Positions 9,417 to 18,360 are shown, counted from the stretch's first letter. The stretch is DNA of 64,000 bases from Pseudarthrobacter equi (GCF_900105535.1 NZ_LT629779.1:4340001-4404000), one strand, 5' to 3'. The notes: generated by a model from the sequence alone, not told the origin. A program made the numbers and translations.

Positions 9417-10346
9417 ATGAGCACTGACACTATTCCTTCGACGGTTGCCCCGGCTGTCCACAGCCGGGGCAACCGGAAGCAGGCCCGGCGTAATACCCTG
9501 ATTGGCTGGACGTTTATCCTGCCGAATTTCCTGGGGTTCCTGGCCTTCACCCTGATCCCGGTCCTGGCCGCGTTCGCGTTGTCCTTCATGGAATGGACCT
9601 CCTTCACGGCCCCGAAGTGGGTGGGACTGGCGAACTTCCAGCGGATGTTCGCGTCCGATTCCTTCTGGATCGCGTTGCGCAACACCGTGGTCTACGCGAT
9701 CGGCCACGTCCCCCTGACCATGGCCCTGGCCCTGCTCCTGGCGATGCTCCTGAACCGCAAACTCAAAGGCATCGGCTTCTTCCGCGTCGCCATCTTCTTC
9801 CCGTACATCACCTCACTGGTGGCAGTGGCAGTGGTCTGGAACATGCTCTTCAGCCCCGACAGCGGCCCCATCAACCAGTTCCTCACCACCATCGGCATCG
9901 CCAACCCGCCGGGCTGGACCTCCAGCTCCGACTGGGCCCTGCCCGCGGTCATCATCACCAGCGTCTGGCGCGACATGGGCTACTACATGGTCCTCTACCT
10001 CGCCGGTCTCCAGGCGATCCCCGCCGAACTCTACGAAGCCGCCGAAGTCGACGGCGCCTCCGCCTGGCAACGTTTCTGGAACGTCACCATCCCCTCGCTG
10101 CGCCCCACCACGTTCTTCGTGGTGGTCATGCTGACCGTCTCCAGCTTCAAAGTCTTCGACCTCATCGTCGTCATGACCAACGGCGGCCCCGGCCGCTCCA
10201 CCACCGTGCTCTCCCAGCTCATCTACCAAGAAGGCATCGGCGAAGGAAAATTCGGCTACTCCTCAGCCATCTCCCTCGTACTGTTCCTCATCGTGCTGAC
10301 CGTCACCGTGCTCCAATTCAAGATCCAACAGCGGAGGGAACGCTGA
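9417..10346 (+). CDS. Sugar ABC transporter permease (MalF-like)
   Basis: 309 residues with six predicted membrane helices, beginning with GWTFILPNFLGFLAFTLIPV. The EAA loop that contacts the ATPase is visible (ELYEAAEVDGASAWQRFW, then VTIPSLRPT). It is the first of two permeases in the unit and its TGA overlaps the ATG of the next permease (TGATG). It belongs to the binding-protein-dependent sugar permease family. Confidence 0.95.
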   Translation: MSTDTIPSTVAPAVHSRGNRKQARRNTLIGWTFILPNFLGFLAFTLIPVLAAFALSFMEWTSFTAPKWVGLANFQRMFASDSFWIALRNTVVYAIGHVPLTMALALLLAMLLNRKLKGIGFFRVAIFFPYITSLVAVAVVWNMLFSPDSGPINQFLTTIGIANPPGWTSSSDWALPAVIITSVWRDMGYYMVLYLAGLQAIPAELYEAAEVDGASAWQRFWNVTIPSLRPTTFFVVVMLTVSSFKVFDLIVVMTNGGPGRSTTVLSQLIYQEGIGEGKFGYSSAISLVLFLIVLTVTVLQFKIQQRRER

Positions 10347-11281
10347 TGACCAACATGGCCGAAGACCTCAAGGCCGAGTCCCGGCTCATGGGAACCGGGC
10401 TTCCCCCAAACACCGCGGAAGAGGACCGCCGCAGCGAACGCCGCCGTTCCCCGCGGGAGGCGAAGAAACGCACCACAGACCTCGTCATCTACGCCGCCCT
10501 GGTAGTCCTGGTCGCGGCGCTGATGGTTCCGTTCATCTGGATGGTTTCCTCCTCCCTGAAGGAAAACAACCAGGTCCTCACCGTCCCCATCCAATGGATC
10601 CCCACCGAGTTCGTGTGGAGCAACTACACCGAAATCTGGACCCGCATCCCCATGATGGGCTACCTCCAGAACTCCCTCTACCTCGCCGTGATCATCACCT
10701 GCCTGCAGGTCCTCACCGGATCCCTGGCCGCCTACGGCTTCTCCAAAGTCCGCTTCCCCGGCCGCGACGTCCTGTTCCTGGCCTACATCGGCACCATCGC
10801 CGTGCCCTGGCAGGCCTACATGGTCCCGCAGTACATCATGATGCAGAACCTCGGCCTGACCAACAGCTTCAACGCCCTCATCCTGCTCCAGGCCTTCGGC
10901 GCGTTCGGCGTGTTCCTCATGCGGCAGTACTACATGACCATCCCCGACGAACTCTGCGAAGCCGCCCGCATCGATGGCCTCAGCGAATACGGCATCTGGG
11001 CCCGCGTCATCCTCCCCCTCTCCAAACCCGCCCTCGCCAGCCTCGCCCTGCTCACGTTCGTGAACACCTGGAACGACTACATGGGCCCCTTCATCTACCT
11101 CACCTCCAACCGGCTCTGGACCGTCCAACTCGGCCTGCGCTCCTTCGTGGGCCAATTCGACGCCGAATACGCCATGATCATGACCGGATCCGTGATCTCC
11201 GTGATCCCCATCCTCGCGATCTTCCTCATCGGCCAGCGCTACTTCATCCAGGGCATCGCCACGAGCGGCATGAAAGGATGA
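10346..11281 (+). CDS. Sugar ABC transporter permease (MalG-like)
   Basis: 311 residues. After a charged 45-residue cytoplasmic tail come six predicted helices, from LVIYAALVVLVAALMVPFIW onward. The EAA loop reads ELCEAARIDGLSEYGIWARV followed by ILPLSKPALA. A GGAGGG ribosome site inside the end of the preceding gene and the TGATG overlap fix the start. It pairs with the upstream permease to form the channel. The neighbouring DUF624 gene starts within its stop codon. Confidence 0.95.
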   Translation: MTNMAEDLKAESRLMGTGLPPNTAEEDRRSERRRSPREAKKRTTDLVIYAALVVLVAALMVPFIWMVSSSLKENNQVLTVPIQWIPTEFVWSNYTEIWTRIPMMGYLQNSLYLAVIITCLQVLTGSLAAYGFSKVRFPGRDVLFLAYIGTIAVPWQAYMVPQYIMMQNLGLTNSFNALILLQAFGAFGVFLMRQYYMTIPDELCEAARIDGLSEYGIWARVILPLSKPALASLALLTFVNTWNDYMGPFIYLTSNRLWTVQLGLRSFVGQFDAEYAMIMTGSVISVIPILAIFLIGQRYFIQGIATSGMKG

Positions 11282-12027
11282 CCACCGTGGCACAACACCC
11301 CACCCGGCACTCACCAAACCCAGGCCAACAACCCCGGCAACGCGGCCTGGCCGGGCGGATCCCCAGCCCCGGCTTCGAAACCTTCGGGAACATCTTCGGC
11401 TTCATCTACACCTTCCTCACAGGAAACGTCCTCACGGCCCTCGCGAACGCACCCCTGGTGCTCTGCCTGGCCCTCGTGGCAGACCCCGCCGCCGCCTGGC
11501 CCTTCTTCCTCGCCCTCACCATCACCATCCCGCCCTCCCTCGCCGCCCTCTTCACCACCTTCAAGGCCCTGCACGACGACGGCGCCGCGGTAAAACCCGT
11601 CGCCGCCTACCTGACCGGGTACCGGCACGGGTTCCGCAAAACCGCCCCGCTCGGGCTCGCCGCCGCCGCCACCCTCCTGTTCCTCGGCGTTGACCTCGTG
11701 ATCGTCCAAACCATGCCCGCAGCCGCCCTCCTGGTCCCCGTGATCCTCGTAGCAGCCGCCACCACCCTGGCCGTGACCATGACAGCGATCGCCGGCGTCG
11801 TCCTCCACCCCGAAACAAGCCTCAAAAACCTGCTCAAAGCAGCCCTCTACCTCACCGTCCAACGCTGGTACCTCAGCCTCGCCACCCTCGTACTCCTCGG
11901 CATCATCGCCTCCGCCGCCATCCTGCAGCCCGTCCTGGGCATCGCCCTCGCACCCGCACCACTGCTCTTCATCATCTGGAGCAACACCACCTACGCCTAC
12001 ACAGCCGCCCTCCGCACCGCCAACTGA
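11278..12027 (+). CDS. DUF624 family membrane protein (YesL-like)
   Basis: 249 residues with about five hydrophobic helices (for example ALANAPLVLCLALVADP and the LVPVILVAAATTLAVTMTA region). The N-terminal FGFIYTFLTGNVLTALANAP resembles YesL/YesV (DUF624), proteins repeatedly found with oligosaccharide ABC importers such as the Bacillus rhamnogalacturonan locus. ATGA overlap with the permease stop implies coupled translation. Function in the family is unknown; a regulatory or accessory role in the importer is inferred from conserved neighbourhood. Confidence 0.85.
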   Translation: MTTVAQHPTRHSPNPGQQPRQRGLAGRIPSPGFETFGNIFGFIYTFLTGNVLTALANAPLVLCLALVADPAAAWPFFLALTITIPPSLAALFTTFKALHDDGAAVKPVAAYLTGYRHGFRKTAPLGLAAAATLLFLGVDLVIVQTMPAAALLVPVILVAAATTLAVTMTAIAGVVLHPETSLKNLLKAALYLTVQRWYLSLATLVLLGIIASAAILQPVLGIALAPAPLLFIIWSNTTYAYTAALRTAN

Positions 12028-12040
12028 TTTGGGATCCTCC

Positions 12041-13795
12041 GTGCATACCTTTGCCATCGGCAGCCGCGACTTCCTGCTGGACGGAGAACCGTTCCGCATC
12101 CTCTCCGGCGCCATCCACTACTTCCGTGTCCACCCGGACCTGTGGGCGGACCGGATCCGCAAGGCGCGGCTCATGGGCCTGAACACCATCGAGACGTATG
12201 TGCCGTGGAACGAGCACTCCCCCACGCCCGGCAGCTTCCGGACCGACGGCGGCCTGGACCTGGGCCGCTTCCTGGACCTGGTGGCAGCCGAGGGCATGCA
12301 GGCGATCGTCCGGCCCGGGCCCTATATCTGCGCGGAGTGGGACAACGGCGGCCTCCCGGCGTGGCTGTTCACCGACCCCGCTATTGGCGTGCGCAGCAGC
12401 GAGCCCGGTTACCTGGCGGCCGTGGACGGGTTCATGGACAAGCTGCTGCCCATCGTGGTGGAACGTCAGGTCACCCGCGGGGGTCCGGTGGTCCTGTTCC
12501 AGATCGAAAACGAATACGGCGCTTATGGCTCGGACAAGGCCTACCTGCAGCACCTCGTGGATACGGCCAAGCGGGCCGGCGTCGAAGTTCCCCTGTTCAC
12601 CTGCGACCAGCCTTTCGGGACCATGATCGAGGACGGCTCGCTGCCAGGATTGCATAAGACCGGGACGTTCGGTTCACGCGCGGACGAGCGGCTGGACTTC
12701 CTGCGGGAGCGGCAGCCGGACGGGCCCCTGATGTGTGCGGAGTTCTGGAACGGCTGGTTCGACAACTGGGGCACCCACCACCACGCCACCGATGCCACCG
12801 CATCGGCCGCGGAACTGGACGCCCTGCTGGCCGCCGGGGCGTCGGTGAACATCTACATGTTCCACGGCGGCACCAACTTTGGCTTCACCAACGGTGCCAA
12901 CGACAAAGGCATTTACGAACCCACCATCACCAGTTACGACTACGACGCGCCGCTCACCGAGGACGGCCACCCCACGGACAAGTACTTCGCGTTCCGGGAC
13001 GTCATCGCCAAGCACTTCCCGGTTCCCGCGGAGGTGCCGGAGCGCCGGGCCGCTGTTCCGGCGTCGGCCGTGTCCGTAACGTCCAGTGCCCTGCTCCTGG
13101 ACGTGGCCGCGTCCTTCCCCGCCGTGACCGTCCCCGGTTCCATGCCGCCGAGTGAAGCCACCGGCCAGTACCGCGGCTTCTTCCTCTACGAACGGCAGCT
13201 GGACCGCGGCGGAGTCCTCACCTTCAGCGAAATTCGCGACCGCGCGCAGTTCTTCCTGGACGGCTTCCCGCTGGGGACGCTGAGCCGGGAGCTCGGCGAG
13301 CGCTCCATCGTCCTACCCCGCGGCGGCTTGCTGCAAGTCCTCGTGGAGGACCAGGGCAGGGTCAACTACGGGCCGCGGATCGGGGAGGCGAAGGGCCTGG
13401 CCGGTCCGGCGCTGCTGGACGGTGTGGAAGTGCAGGACTGGAGCGTCCGGCCGGTGGACATGTCTTCGCTGGAGGTGTTCCGTGCCGCGGCGGCGGAGCT
13501 GTCCGGTTCAGCGTCAGCCGGGGTAGCCGGCCCCTCCCTCTCTTTTGCCACCTTCGACGCCGAGGGACCGGGCGACAGGTACCTGCGGCTGGACGGCTGG
13601 ACCAAGGGCAACGCCTTTATCAACGGCTTCAACCTGGGCCGCTACTGGAGCCGCGGCCCGCAGCGCACCCTGTACGTGCCCGGGCCGCTGATCCGCGAGG
13701 GCGCCAACGAGCTCGCCGTCCTGGAACTGCAGGGCAGCACCACCCGGGAGGTCCGCTTCGTGTCCGGCCCGGACCTGGGGCCGGACGAAAAGTAG
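12041..13795 (+). CDS. Beta-galactosidase, glycoside hydrolase family 35
   Basis: 584 residues. The GH35 barrel occupies roughly the first 330 residues: substrate-pocket strand LSGAIHYFRVHPDLW, the acid/base motif QIENEYGAYG and the nucleophile region AEFWNGWFDNWG, then MFHGGTNFGFTNGA. C-terminal beta domains (GYFLYERQ-like segment, LDGWTKGNAFINGFNLGRYW) follow as in family enzymes. I chose the GTG with GGGA six bases upstream; a TTG twelve bases earlier lacks a ribosome site. No signal peptide, so it should remove terminal beta-galactose from imported oligosaccharides in the cytoplasm. Confidence 0.93.
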   Translation: MHTFAIGSRDFLLDGEPFRILSGAIHYFRVHPDLWADRIRKARLMGLNTIETYVPWNEHSPTPGSFRTDGGLDLGRFLDLVAAEGMQAIVRPGPYICAEWDNGGLPAWLFTDPAIGVRSSEPGYLAAVDGFMDKLLPIVVERQVTRGGPVVLFQIENEYGAYGSDKAYLQHLVDTAKRAGVEVPLFTCDQPFGTMIEDGSLPGLHKTGTFGSRADERLDFLRERQPDGPLMCAEFWNGWFDNWGTHHHATDATASAAELDALLAAGASVNIYMFHGGTNFGFTNGANDKGIYEPTITSYDYDAPLTEDGHPTDKYFAFRDVIAKHFPVPAEVPERRAAVPASAVSVTSSALLLDVAASFPAVTVPGSMPPSEATGQYRGFFLYERQLDRGGVLTFSEIRDRAQFFLDGFPLGTLSRELGERSIVLPRGGLLQVLVEDQGRVNYGPRIGEAKGLAGPALLDGVEVQDWSVRPVDMSSLEVFRAAAAELSGSASAGVAGPSLSFATFDAEGPGDRYLRLDGWTKGNAFINGFNLGRYWSRGPQRTLYVPGPLIREGANELAVLELQGSTTREVRFVSGPDLGPDEK

Positions 13796-13811
13796 GCAGC
13801 CGGCCCTGCCC

Positions 13812-13913
13812 GCGTCACGCACAGCACCCTTTCGGAGCACGCCCGACGGCGGATCCCCGGCTTTGCGCGGAACACCGGGCCCGAGGAGGCCAAAAGCGTG
13901 CCCTGCGTGACGC
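13812..13913. repeat. Long imperfect inverted repeat in a convergent gap
   Basis: GCGTCACGCA at 13812-13821 is perfectly inverted at 13904-13913. The similarity continues inward: the arms share 18 of 21 positions (GCGTCACGCA, GCAC and CTTT blocks), enclosing about 60 bases. It fills the gap between the convergent 3' ends of the galactosidase and the membrane-protein gene. It may act as a two-way transcription stop or be a REP-like mobile repeat; no second copy was found in this window. Confidence 0.55.
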
Positions 13914-13921
13914 CGGGTGGC

Positions 13922-14413
13922 TCAGCCATGCCGGTGCGCGGCACGGAGCCGCGCCACCAGCGTTGCGGCGAGCAGCGCGGTGGTGAGTTCGAGGACGATG
14001 ACCAGCAGCAGCTGGGCACTGGCTGCCGCCGCAGGCAAGGAAATTGCGGCCGACGCCGGCCCTCCCCCGTGGGCGTGCCCCGTACCGGCCGCGCCCAGCA
14101 GGAGGACAGCGTGCACAGCCACCATCACCACGGCGGACACCGCCACCTGGTGCAAGGCCCCCACCCGGCTGTGCCGCCAAATGTGCACGGTGCAGGGAAC
14201 GCAGACTGCTGCGATGGCGATCATCAGGAAACCCAGCCAGGGTCCGTGGTGCCCCGAGACAGCCAGCCACAGGTGCGCAGCGCAGGACACTGCGGTGACC
14301 ACCGCGCAGAGGCGCCGGTGCAGGACGGGACCTTGGGCGCGGACCCGGCCGCCCGGCGTCGTCCGCGTGGCTGTGCCGCCCGGCGCGGCGGGGACCAGGC
14401 TAGTGGCAACCAC
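13922..14413 (-). CDS. His/Cys-rich small membrane protein coupled to the amine oxidase
   Basis: 163 residues from a GTG that overlaps the last 14 bases of the amine-oxidase gene, with GAGGG eight bases upstream, so translation is coupled. Four hydrophobic segments are predicted (about 35-52, 60-78, 90-107, 124-153). Histidine is unusually frequent: His47, HH at 55-56, His77, His81, His88, His101, GHAHG at 112-116 and a C-terminal HRHG. Four cysteines include CVPC at 71-74 next to His77. I do not recognise a named family. Overlap with a copper enzyme suggests a role in copper delivery or cofactor maturation, but that is inference. Confidence 0.65.
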   Translation of the reverse strand: MVATSLVPAAPGGTATRTTPGGRVRAQGPVLHRRLCAVVTAVSCAAHLWLAVSGHHGPWLGFLMIAIAAVCVPCTVHIWRHSRVGALHQVAVSAVVMVAVHAVLLLGAAGTGHAHGGGPASAAISLPAAAASAQLLLVIVLELTTALLAATLVARLRAAHRHG

Positions 14414-16400
14414 CGCTGCCGCCCTCGCTGTGGCAGGAGGACGCCTGCTGGTTCGGGTTCGCGGGAACGTCCAGGACTGGGCTCCTGTCGAAGAACCCCT
14501 CGGGGCGGAGCTTAAACCCCACGGTATCCACGGGCATGATGGGCCAGTCCTCCACCCGCGGGAAGTGGGTGAGGCCGAAGGTATGCCACACCACGATGTC
14601 CTGGCCGTCAATGTCCCGGTCCTGCGCCACATACCCGGGCAAGCCAGCTCCGCCGCCGTGCTGGTTCACGAAATCTCCGGTGGGGTACCGCTCCTCCTCG
14701 GCGTGGCGGGTAACCCAGAGGTCCTTGGTGGCGAACGCCGCGCGGCGGGCAATGGAGGAGTCCGGATCGGCCAGCAGCGTGGGCTGGTTCTGCGAGTGGA
14801 GCTTGTAGCCCACCGGTTCGCCCAGCCGGTTGCGGGATTCGGCGTTGGAGATGATCCAGGTGCGGCCGGCCCGCGCATCGGCTTCCCGGACGCCGTAGGA
14901 CTCCCGCGCCAGCAGCGTGCGCTTCCGGGAAAAGGCGTTGCCGCGCTCGTTCCCGGGGCCCATGGACTGCCGAATGACGTCTTCTTCCTCCACCCGGTTG
15001 GTGAATCCGTCGATGGCCATGTCCAGCCTGGCGCTGAAGAGGTGCTGGTGGAACGGCGCGCCCAGGCCGGGGGCGAGCTGGGAGATGTTGTCCGAGCCGC
15101 CCTCCGGGAACGCCGACGTGAACACAACGCCGGTGGCCTTAGCCTCGAACTCGATGGTGCCGTCCAGGTAGAGGTACCAGTAAAAGCCGTAGTCGTAGTT
15201 GCCGATGGTGGTGAAGAAGGAGATCACCAGGCGGCGGTTGCGGCGGGTGTAGGTGACCCCGCTCCACAGGTCGGAGTGCTTGGAGAGGATGCTCCAGTCC
15301 TCCTCGTGCACGCAGATGCCGTTGCGGATTTCCCGCGGGTTGCCAAACGAATCACTGATGACCGGGCTCAGGTAGATGATCTCGCCCAGGCAGTCGCAGC
15401 CCAGTTCCAGCGAGTTGGCGTACTGGCCCACCAGGTATTCGCCGGTGTCGAAGTAGTTCTGCCAGGACCGGATGGGTGACGGATCGCCGTACGGAACCAC
15501 CATCTCGGCGATGGAACCCCGTTTGATGATGGCCCGTTTCCGGTCGCCGTCCTGGAATGCGAGGTTGTGGAGGACCACGCCTTCGCGGGAATCGAACCCC
15601 ACGTCCAGGCTCCATTTTTCCCATTCCACGTGGTTGCCGCCCGTGACGGTGAAGCTGGGCCCCTCGGGCTGGGTGATGCTGATGGGCTTCTGCGTGGTGC
15701 GCAGCGGGCCGGTCAGTTCGGGGTCGGTGTAGTTACCGTGTTCGGCCGGGACGGGAACGGCACCGAGGTCGATCACCTGGGTGACTTCCTGGCTGACCAC
15801 GTCCACGTACGCCACCAGGCCGTCCACCGGGTGCGCCCAGGCGCTGTCCTCCGGGAAGTCCTGGACGAACGCCAGGCCGCGAAGGATGCGCCGGCCTTTT
15901 TCCTCGGGGTACTCGAAGACGCCGGCGGAGAGCGGTGCCACCCGGACCTTTTCGACGTCGAGCCCCCGGTCCGCGAGTGCCTGCAGCCAGCGTCCGTCAG
16001 CGGCAAGCAGTGACTCCACCACCTCGAACTCCTCTTCGAGGACCGGCAGTTCGCCGGTCACCGCGGTATCGAGCTCGACGGCGGTTTCCACTGTCCGCTG
16101 CGTCACGGAGACCACAACATCGCGCGGCGCAGCGCCGGAGACATCGTGGATGAAGGTACGGAACCGGCGGTTCACTTCGCCGGCGTCACCGCGGAGATCC
16201 GTGCCGCGGAGATCCGTGCCGCGGAGATCCGTGCGCCGCGCCGGATCCAGCAACCCCAGGTAGGCGATGCGGTGCTGCGGGCCAAAGAGCCCCTCGGCCT
16301 GGAGGATGGCACGCACCTCAAGGATCTCAGCTGCCGTGACCGGCCCATAGGCAGTTGCAGAGGCCGATGCCGTGGTGGTTTCGGTGGGGGTAGGAGTCAT
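14400..16400 (-). CDS. Primary-amine oxidase, copper/topaquinone type
   Basis: 666 residues. It oxidises primary amines (phenylethylamine, tyramine or histamine type) to aldehyde, ammonia and peroxide. The topaquinone precursor is Tyr402 in NYDY, the catalytic base Asp318 (YFDTGEY), and copper ligands His451 and His453 (HQHLF) and His612 (HTFGLTHF). All are offset by +20 from the A. globiformis phenylethylamine oxidase numbering I recall. Most of the offset matches an extra N-terminal segment holding three TDLRG repeats (residues 57-71). The C-terminus ends in a CH-x8-CH tail ([11 protein letters not shown]). No signal peptide. It is divergent from a TetR regulator across a palindromic operator. 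Confidence 0.96.
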   Translation of the reverse strand: MTPTPTETTTASASATAYGPVTAAEILEVRAILQAEGLFGPQHRIAYLGLLDPARRTDLRGTDLRGTDLRGDAGEVNRRFRTFIHDVSGAAPRDVVVSVTQRTVETAVELDTAVTGELPVLEEEFEVVESLLAADGRWLQALADRGLDVEKVRVAPLSAGVFEYPEEKGRRILRGLAFVQDFPEDSAWAHPVDGLVAYVDVVSQEVTQVIDLGAVPVPAEHGNYTDPELTGPLRTTQKPISITQPEGPSFTVTGGNHVEWEKWSLDVGFDSREGVVLHNLAFQDGDRKRAIIKRGSIAEMVVPYGDPSPIRSWQNYFDTGEYLVGQYANSLELGCDCLGEIIYLSPVISDSFGNPREIRNGICVHEEDWSILSKHSDLWSGVTYTRRNRRLVISFFTTIGNYDYGFYWYLYLDGTIEFEAKATGVVFTSAFPEGGSDNISQLAPGLGAPFHQHLFSARLDMAIDGFTNRVEEEDVIRQSMGPGNERGNAFSRKRTLLARESYGVREADARAGRTWIISNAESRNRLGEPVGYKLHSQNQPTLLADPDSSIARRAAFATKDLWVTRHAEEERYPTGDFVNQHGGGAGLPGYVAQDRDIDGQDIVVWHTFGLTHFPRVEDWPIMPVDTVGFKLRPEGFFDRSPVLDVPANPNQQASSCHSEGGSGGCH
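16191..16235. repeat. Three tandem 15-bp units inside the amine-oxidase gene
   Basis: GCGGAGATCCGTGCC is repeated at 16191-16205, 16206-16220 and 16221-16235, the last copy with one change. Read on the coding strand it adds in-frame TDLRG pentapeptides, consistent with replication slippage in a surface linker. Confidence 0.9.
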
Positions 16401-16439
16401 GGGAAACCTTTGATCGGGCCGTCGCCGGCTGCCGGTGGC

Positions 16440-16465
16440 TTATTTTCTATAGTTGTAGAGAATAA
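16440..16465. promoter_or_regulatory. Palindromic operator between amine oxidase and tetR
   Basis: TTATTTTCTA (16440-16449) is inverted as TAGAGAATAA (16456-16465), nine of ten positions matching, around a six-base spacer. On the minus strand it contains TATAGA, a possible -10 for the amine oxidase with TTACGG 18 bases upstream. Size, symmetry and position between the divergent genes fit a TetR-family operator. Confidence 0.7.
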
Positions 16466-16523
16466 ACGTCCGTAACATGGCCCACAAGAGTCTGAGCCAA
16501 AAAATTTCCGGGAGTGGGCCGCG

Positions 16524-17114
16524 GTGCCGAAGATTGTTGACCACGACGAGCGGCGCCTCGAGTTGGTGGATGCCACCTGGCGGATCATCGCCAGGCAGGG
16601 CATGGAAGGCGCCACCATGCGGGAAATCGCCCTGGAAGCCGGCTTCGCGAACGGAGCCCTGAAACCCTACTTCCCCACCAAGGACACACTCCTGGAGTTC
16701 GCCTTCAGCCACGTGTTCAACCGGACCAACCGGCGCATTGCGGAAGTCACCGGGGGCAGGTCCGGCCTGGATGCCCTCCAGGCCTTCTGCCTCGAGGTCC
16801 TCCCCCTGGATGAAGAACGCATCAACGAGGCCCGCATCGTGATCCCGTTCTGGCAGAAGGCGGTTACCGACCCCGGGAAGGCCGAAATCCACCGGCAGTC
16901 CATGGAGGAATGGGTGGACACCATCCGGCGCTACCTCGCGGAGGCGCGGAACAGCGGCGACGTCCGCGCCGCCGTCGACGATTCCCTCCTGGCCCGCCAG
17001 CTCCTGAACATGCTGCTCGGCGCCCAGATCGAGGCTGCACTCGCCCCGCCGGGCCAGGCGGACTTCGGCCACGACGCGCAGCTTGACGGCTATCTGGCCC
17101 TGCTGCGCTGCTAA
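16524..17114 (+). CDS. TetR/AcrR family transcriptional regulator
   Basis: 196 residues from a GTG start. The N-terminal TetR helix-turn-helix is clear: RRLELVDATWRIIARQG, then GATMREIALEAGFANGALKP and YFPTKDTLLEFAF. The C-terminal part (residues 75-196) is a helical ligand domain of the BetI-like type. It is divergent from the amine oxidase with a strong palindrome between them, so it probably represses the oxidase until an amine or its aldehyde binds. The ligand is inferred from context only. Confidence 0.92.
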   Translation: MPKIVDHDERRLELVDATWRIIARQGMEGATMREIALEAGFANGALKPYFPTKDTLLEFAFSHVFNRTNRRIAEVTGGRSGLDALQAFCLEVLPLDEERINEARIVIPFWQKAVTDPGKAEIHRQSMEEWVDTIRRYLAEARNSGDVRAAVDDSLLARQLLNMLLGAQIEAALAPPGQADFGHDAQLDGYLALLRC

Positions 17115-17303
17115 ACCGGACAACACGTGCCGCCGGGAGCGCCCGATAGGGCAACCGGCGGGGACATCGGGGAAACCCTACCTAATCCTGTGAGTTTGCC
17201 TTAAACCCGCCGGGAAGGGGACGCAGAAAACTAAAAGCATGCTTAGTATTGAGGGTCAGGTTCCGGGGCTTCCCGGGGCGGGTACGAACGCAAGGAGCAG
17301 CTC

Positions 17304-17480
17304 ATGGGTTTGGACGACAAGATTGATAACGCCGCGGAAAAGCTTGGCGGCAAGGGCAAGGAAGCTGCCGGCCACGCTTCAGGCGATGAGAGCCTGAAGG
17401 CCGAAGGCAAGACCGATCAGGCCAAAGCTGACCTGAAGCAGGCCGGCGAAAAGGTCAAGGACGCCTTCAAGAAGGACTAG
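17304..17480 (+). CDS. CsbD family general stress protein
   Basis: 58 residues, highly charged and without hydrophobic segments: MGLDDKIDNAAEKLGGKGKE followed by lysine- and glutamate-rich helix ending VKDAFKKD. This is the CsbD pattern of small stress-induced proteins whose molecular role is unknown. A strong AAGGAG site lies seven bases before the ATG. GGTT (17259-17262) and GGGTAC (17280-17285), 17 bases apart, resemble a stress-sigma (SigB-like) promoter but would leave an extremely short leader. The gene is monocistronic, ending at a strong hairpin. Confidence 0.93.
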   Translation: MGLDDKIDNAAEKLGGKGKEAAGHASGDESLKAEGKTDQAKADLKQAGEKVKDAFKKD

Positions 17481-17504
17481 TCCCTGGCCGGCTCCCGGTA
17501 CAGC

Positions 17505-17540
17505 AATGGGTGCAGTTCCCTTGAGGGAACTGCACCCATT
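17505..17540. terminator. Strong bidirectional terminator hairpin
   Basis: AATGGGTGCAGTTCCC (17505-17520) pairs perfectly over 16 bases with 17525-17540 around a TTGA loop. It lies between the convergent csbD-type and DUF1345 genes and can stop transcription from both sides. Confidence 0.9.
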
Positions 17541-17570
17541 CGCATGTCCGGGCCATGCGACCGGCTCCGC

Positions 17571-18236
17571 CTAGCGGACAAGGCCCGAGACCAGGTTGAT
17601 GGTGGTGGCCAGCACGATGGTTCCCAGGAGGTAGGACAGCAGCGCCTGCCGGAGGACCGTGCCGCGGATCGCCCGCGTCTTGAGGCTCGTGTCCGAAACC
17701 TGGAAGGTCATGCCCACCGTGAAGGCCAGGTACGCAAAATCCTTGTAGCGGGGAGGTTCTTCCCCGTTGAAATCGATCCCGCCCCGGTCCCGGTAGAAGA
17801 TCGAGGCGTAGCGCAAAGTGAAGAGGGTGTGCACCAGGAACCAGGACAGGGCAATGCTGCCAAGGGCCATGGCCACGATGGCATCCTTGGCGAAGCCCTC
17901 CGCCTTGGACGCATCGACGAGGATGAGGCCCACGCCGGCGAAGCTTGCCACGGTGGCGGTCAGGACCAGGGCGTCGGAAAACACCCTGCCCGGGTCTTCG
18001 CGCCGTGCATGGGCGGCTGTGGCCTCCGGCCCCAGGCGCCCGATGACGCTCCAGACCCAGGCCAGGTAGGTGGCGGACGCCGCGGCCCAGCCAAGCGCGG
18101 GCGCGTAGGCCCAGCTCCCCAGGGCCCCCACCAGCACCGCCGTTGCCAGCCCGACGGCGAGCATCACCAGCATCCGCAGGCGCGAGTGATGCGAGCGCGC
18201 ATTGAAGTCCCGCCGCGTCCCGCCTGAACCTTCCAT
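17571..18236 (-). CDS. DUF1345 family integral membrane protein
   Basis: 221 residues with about five membrane helices (LVMLAVGLATAVLVGALG, WAAASATYLAWVWSVIG, LVLTATVASFAGVGLILV, and two near the end). The segment LSWFLVHTLFTLRYASIFY and the later YKDFAYLAFTVGMTFQVSDT are the conserved core of DUF1345. The role of the family is unknown. It is a single gene, convergent with the csbD-type gene and divergent from the AraC regulator. Confidence 0.9.
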   Translation of the reverse strand: MEGSGGTRRDFNARSHHSRLRMLVMLAVGLATAVLVGALGSWAYAPALGWAAASATYLAWVWSVIGRLGPEATAAHARREDPGRVFSDALVLTATVASFAGVGLILVDASKAEGFAKDAIVAMALGSIALSWFLVHTLFTLRYASIFYRDRGGIDFNGEEPPRYKDFAYLAFTVGMTFQVSDTSLKTRAIRGTVLRQALLSYLLGTIVLATTINLVSGLVR

Positions 18237-18360
18237 GGCCTGATCATGCCACGCCGTTGCGTGTCCGGGGGACGTTCGACGGCGGCACGCGGGAAGGTGC
18301 CGCCGTCGTCTTTTTTCGCCAAGTGTTGAAAAAAGATTCCGCGGACCCTAACCTGTTGTC

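Noticed and set aside
7809..9707. Long minus-strand open frame opposite the sugar-binding protein
   Set aside because: Gly/Val/Leu-rich shadow of a certain gene; no ribosome site or recognisable domain.
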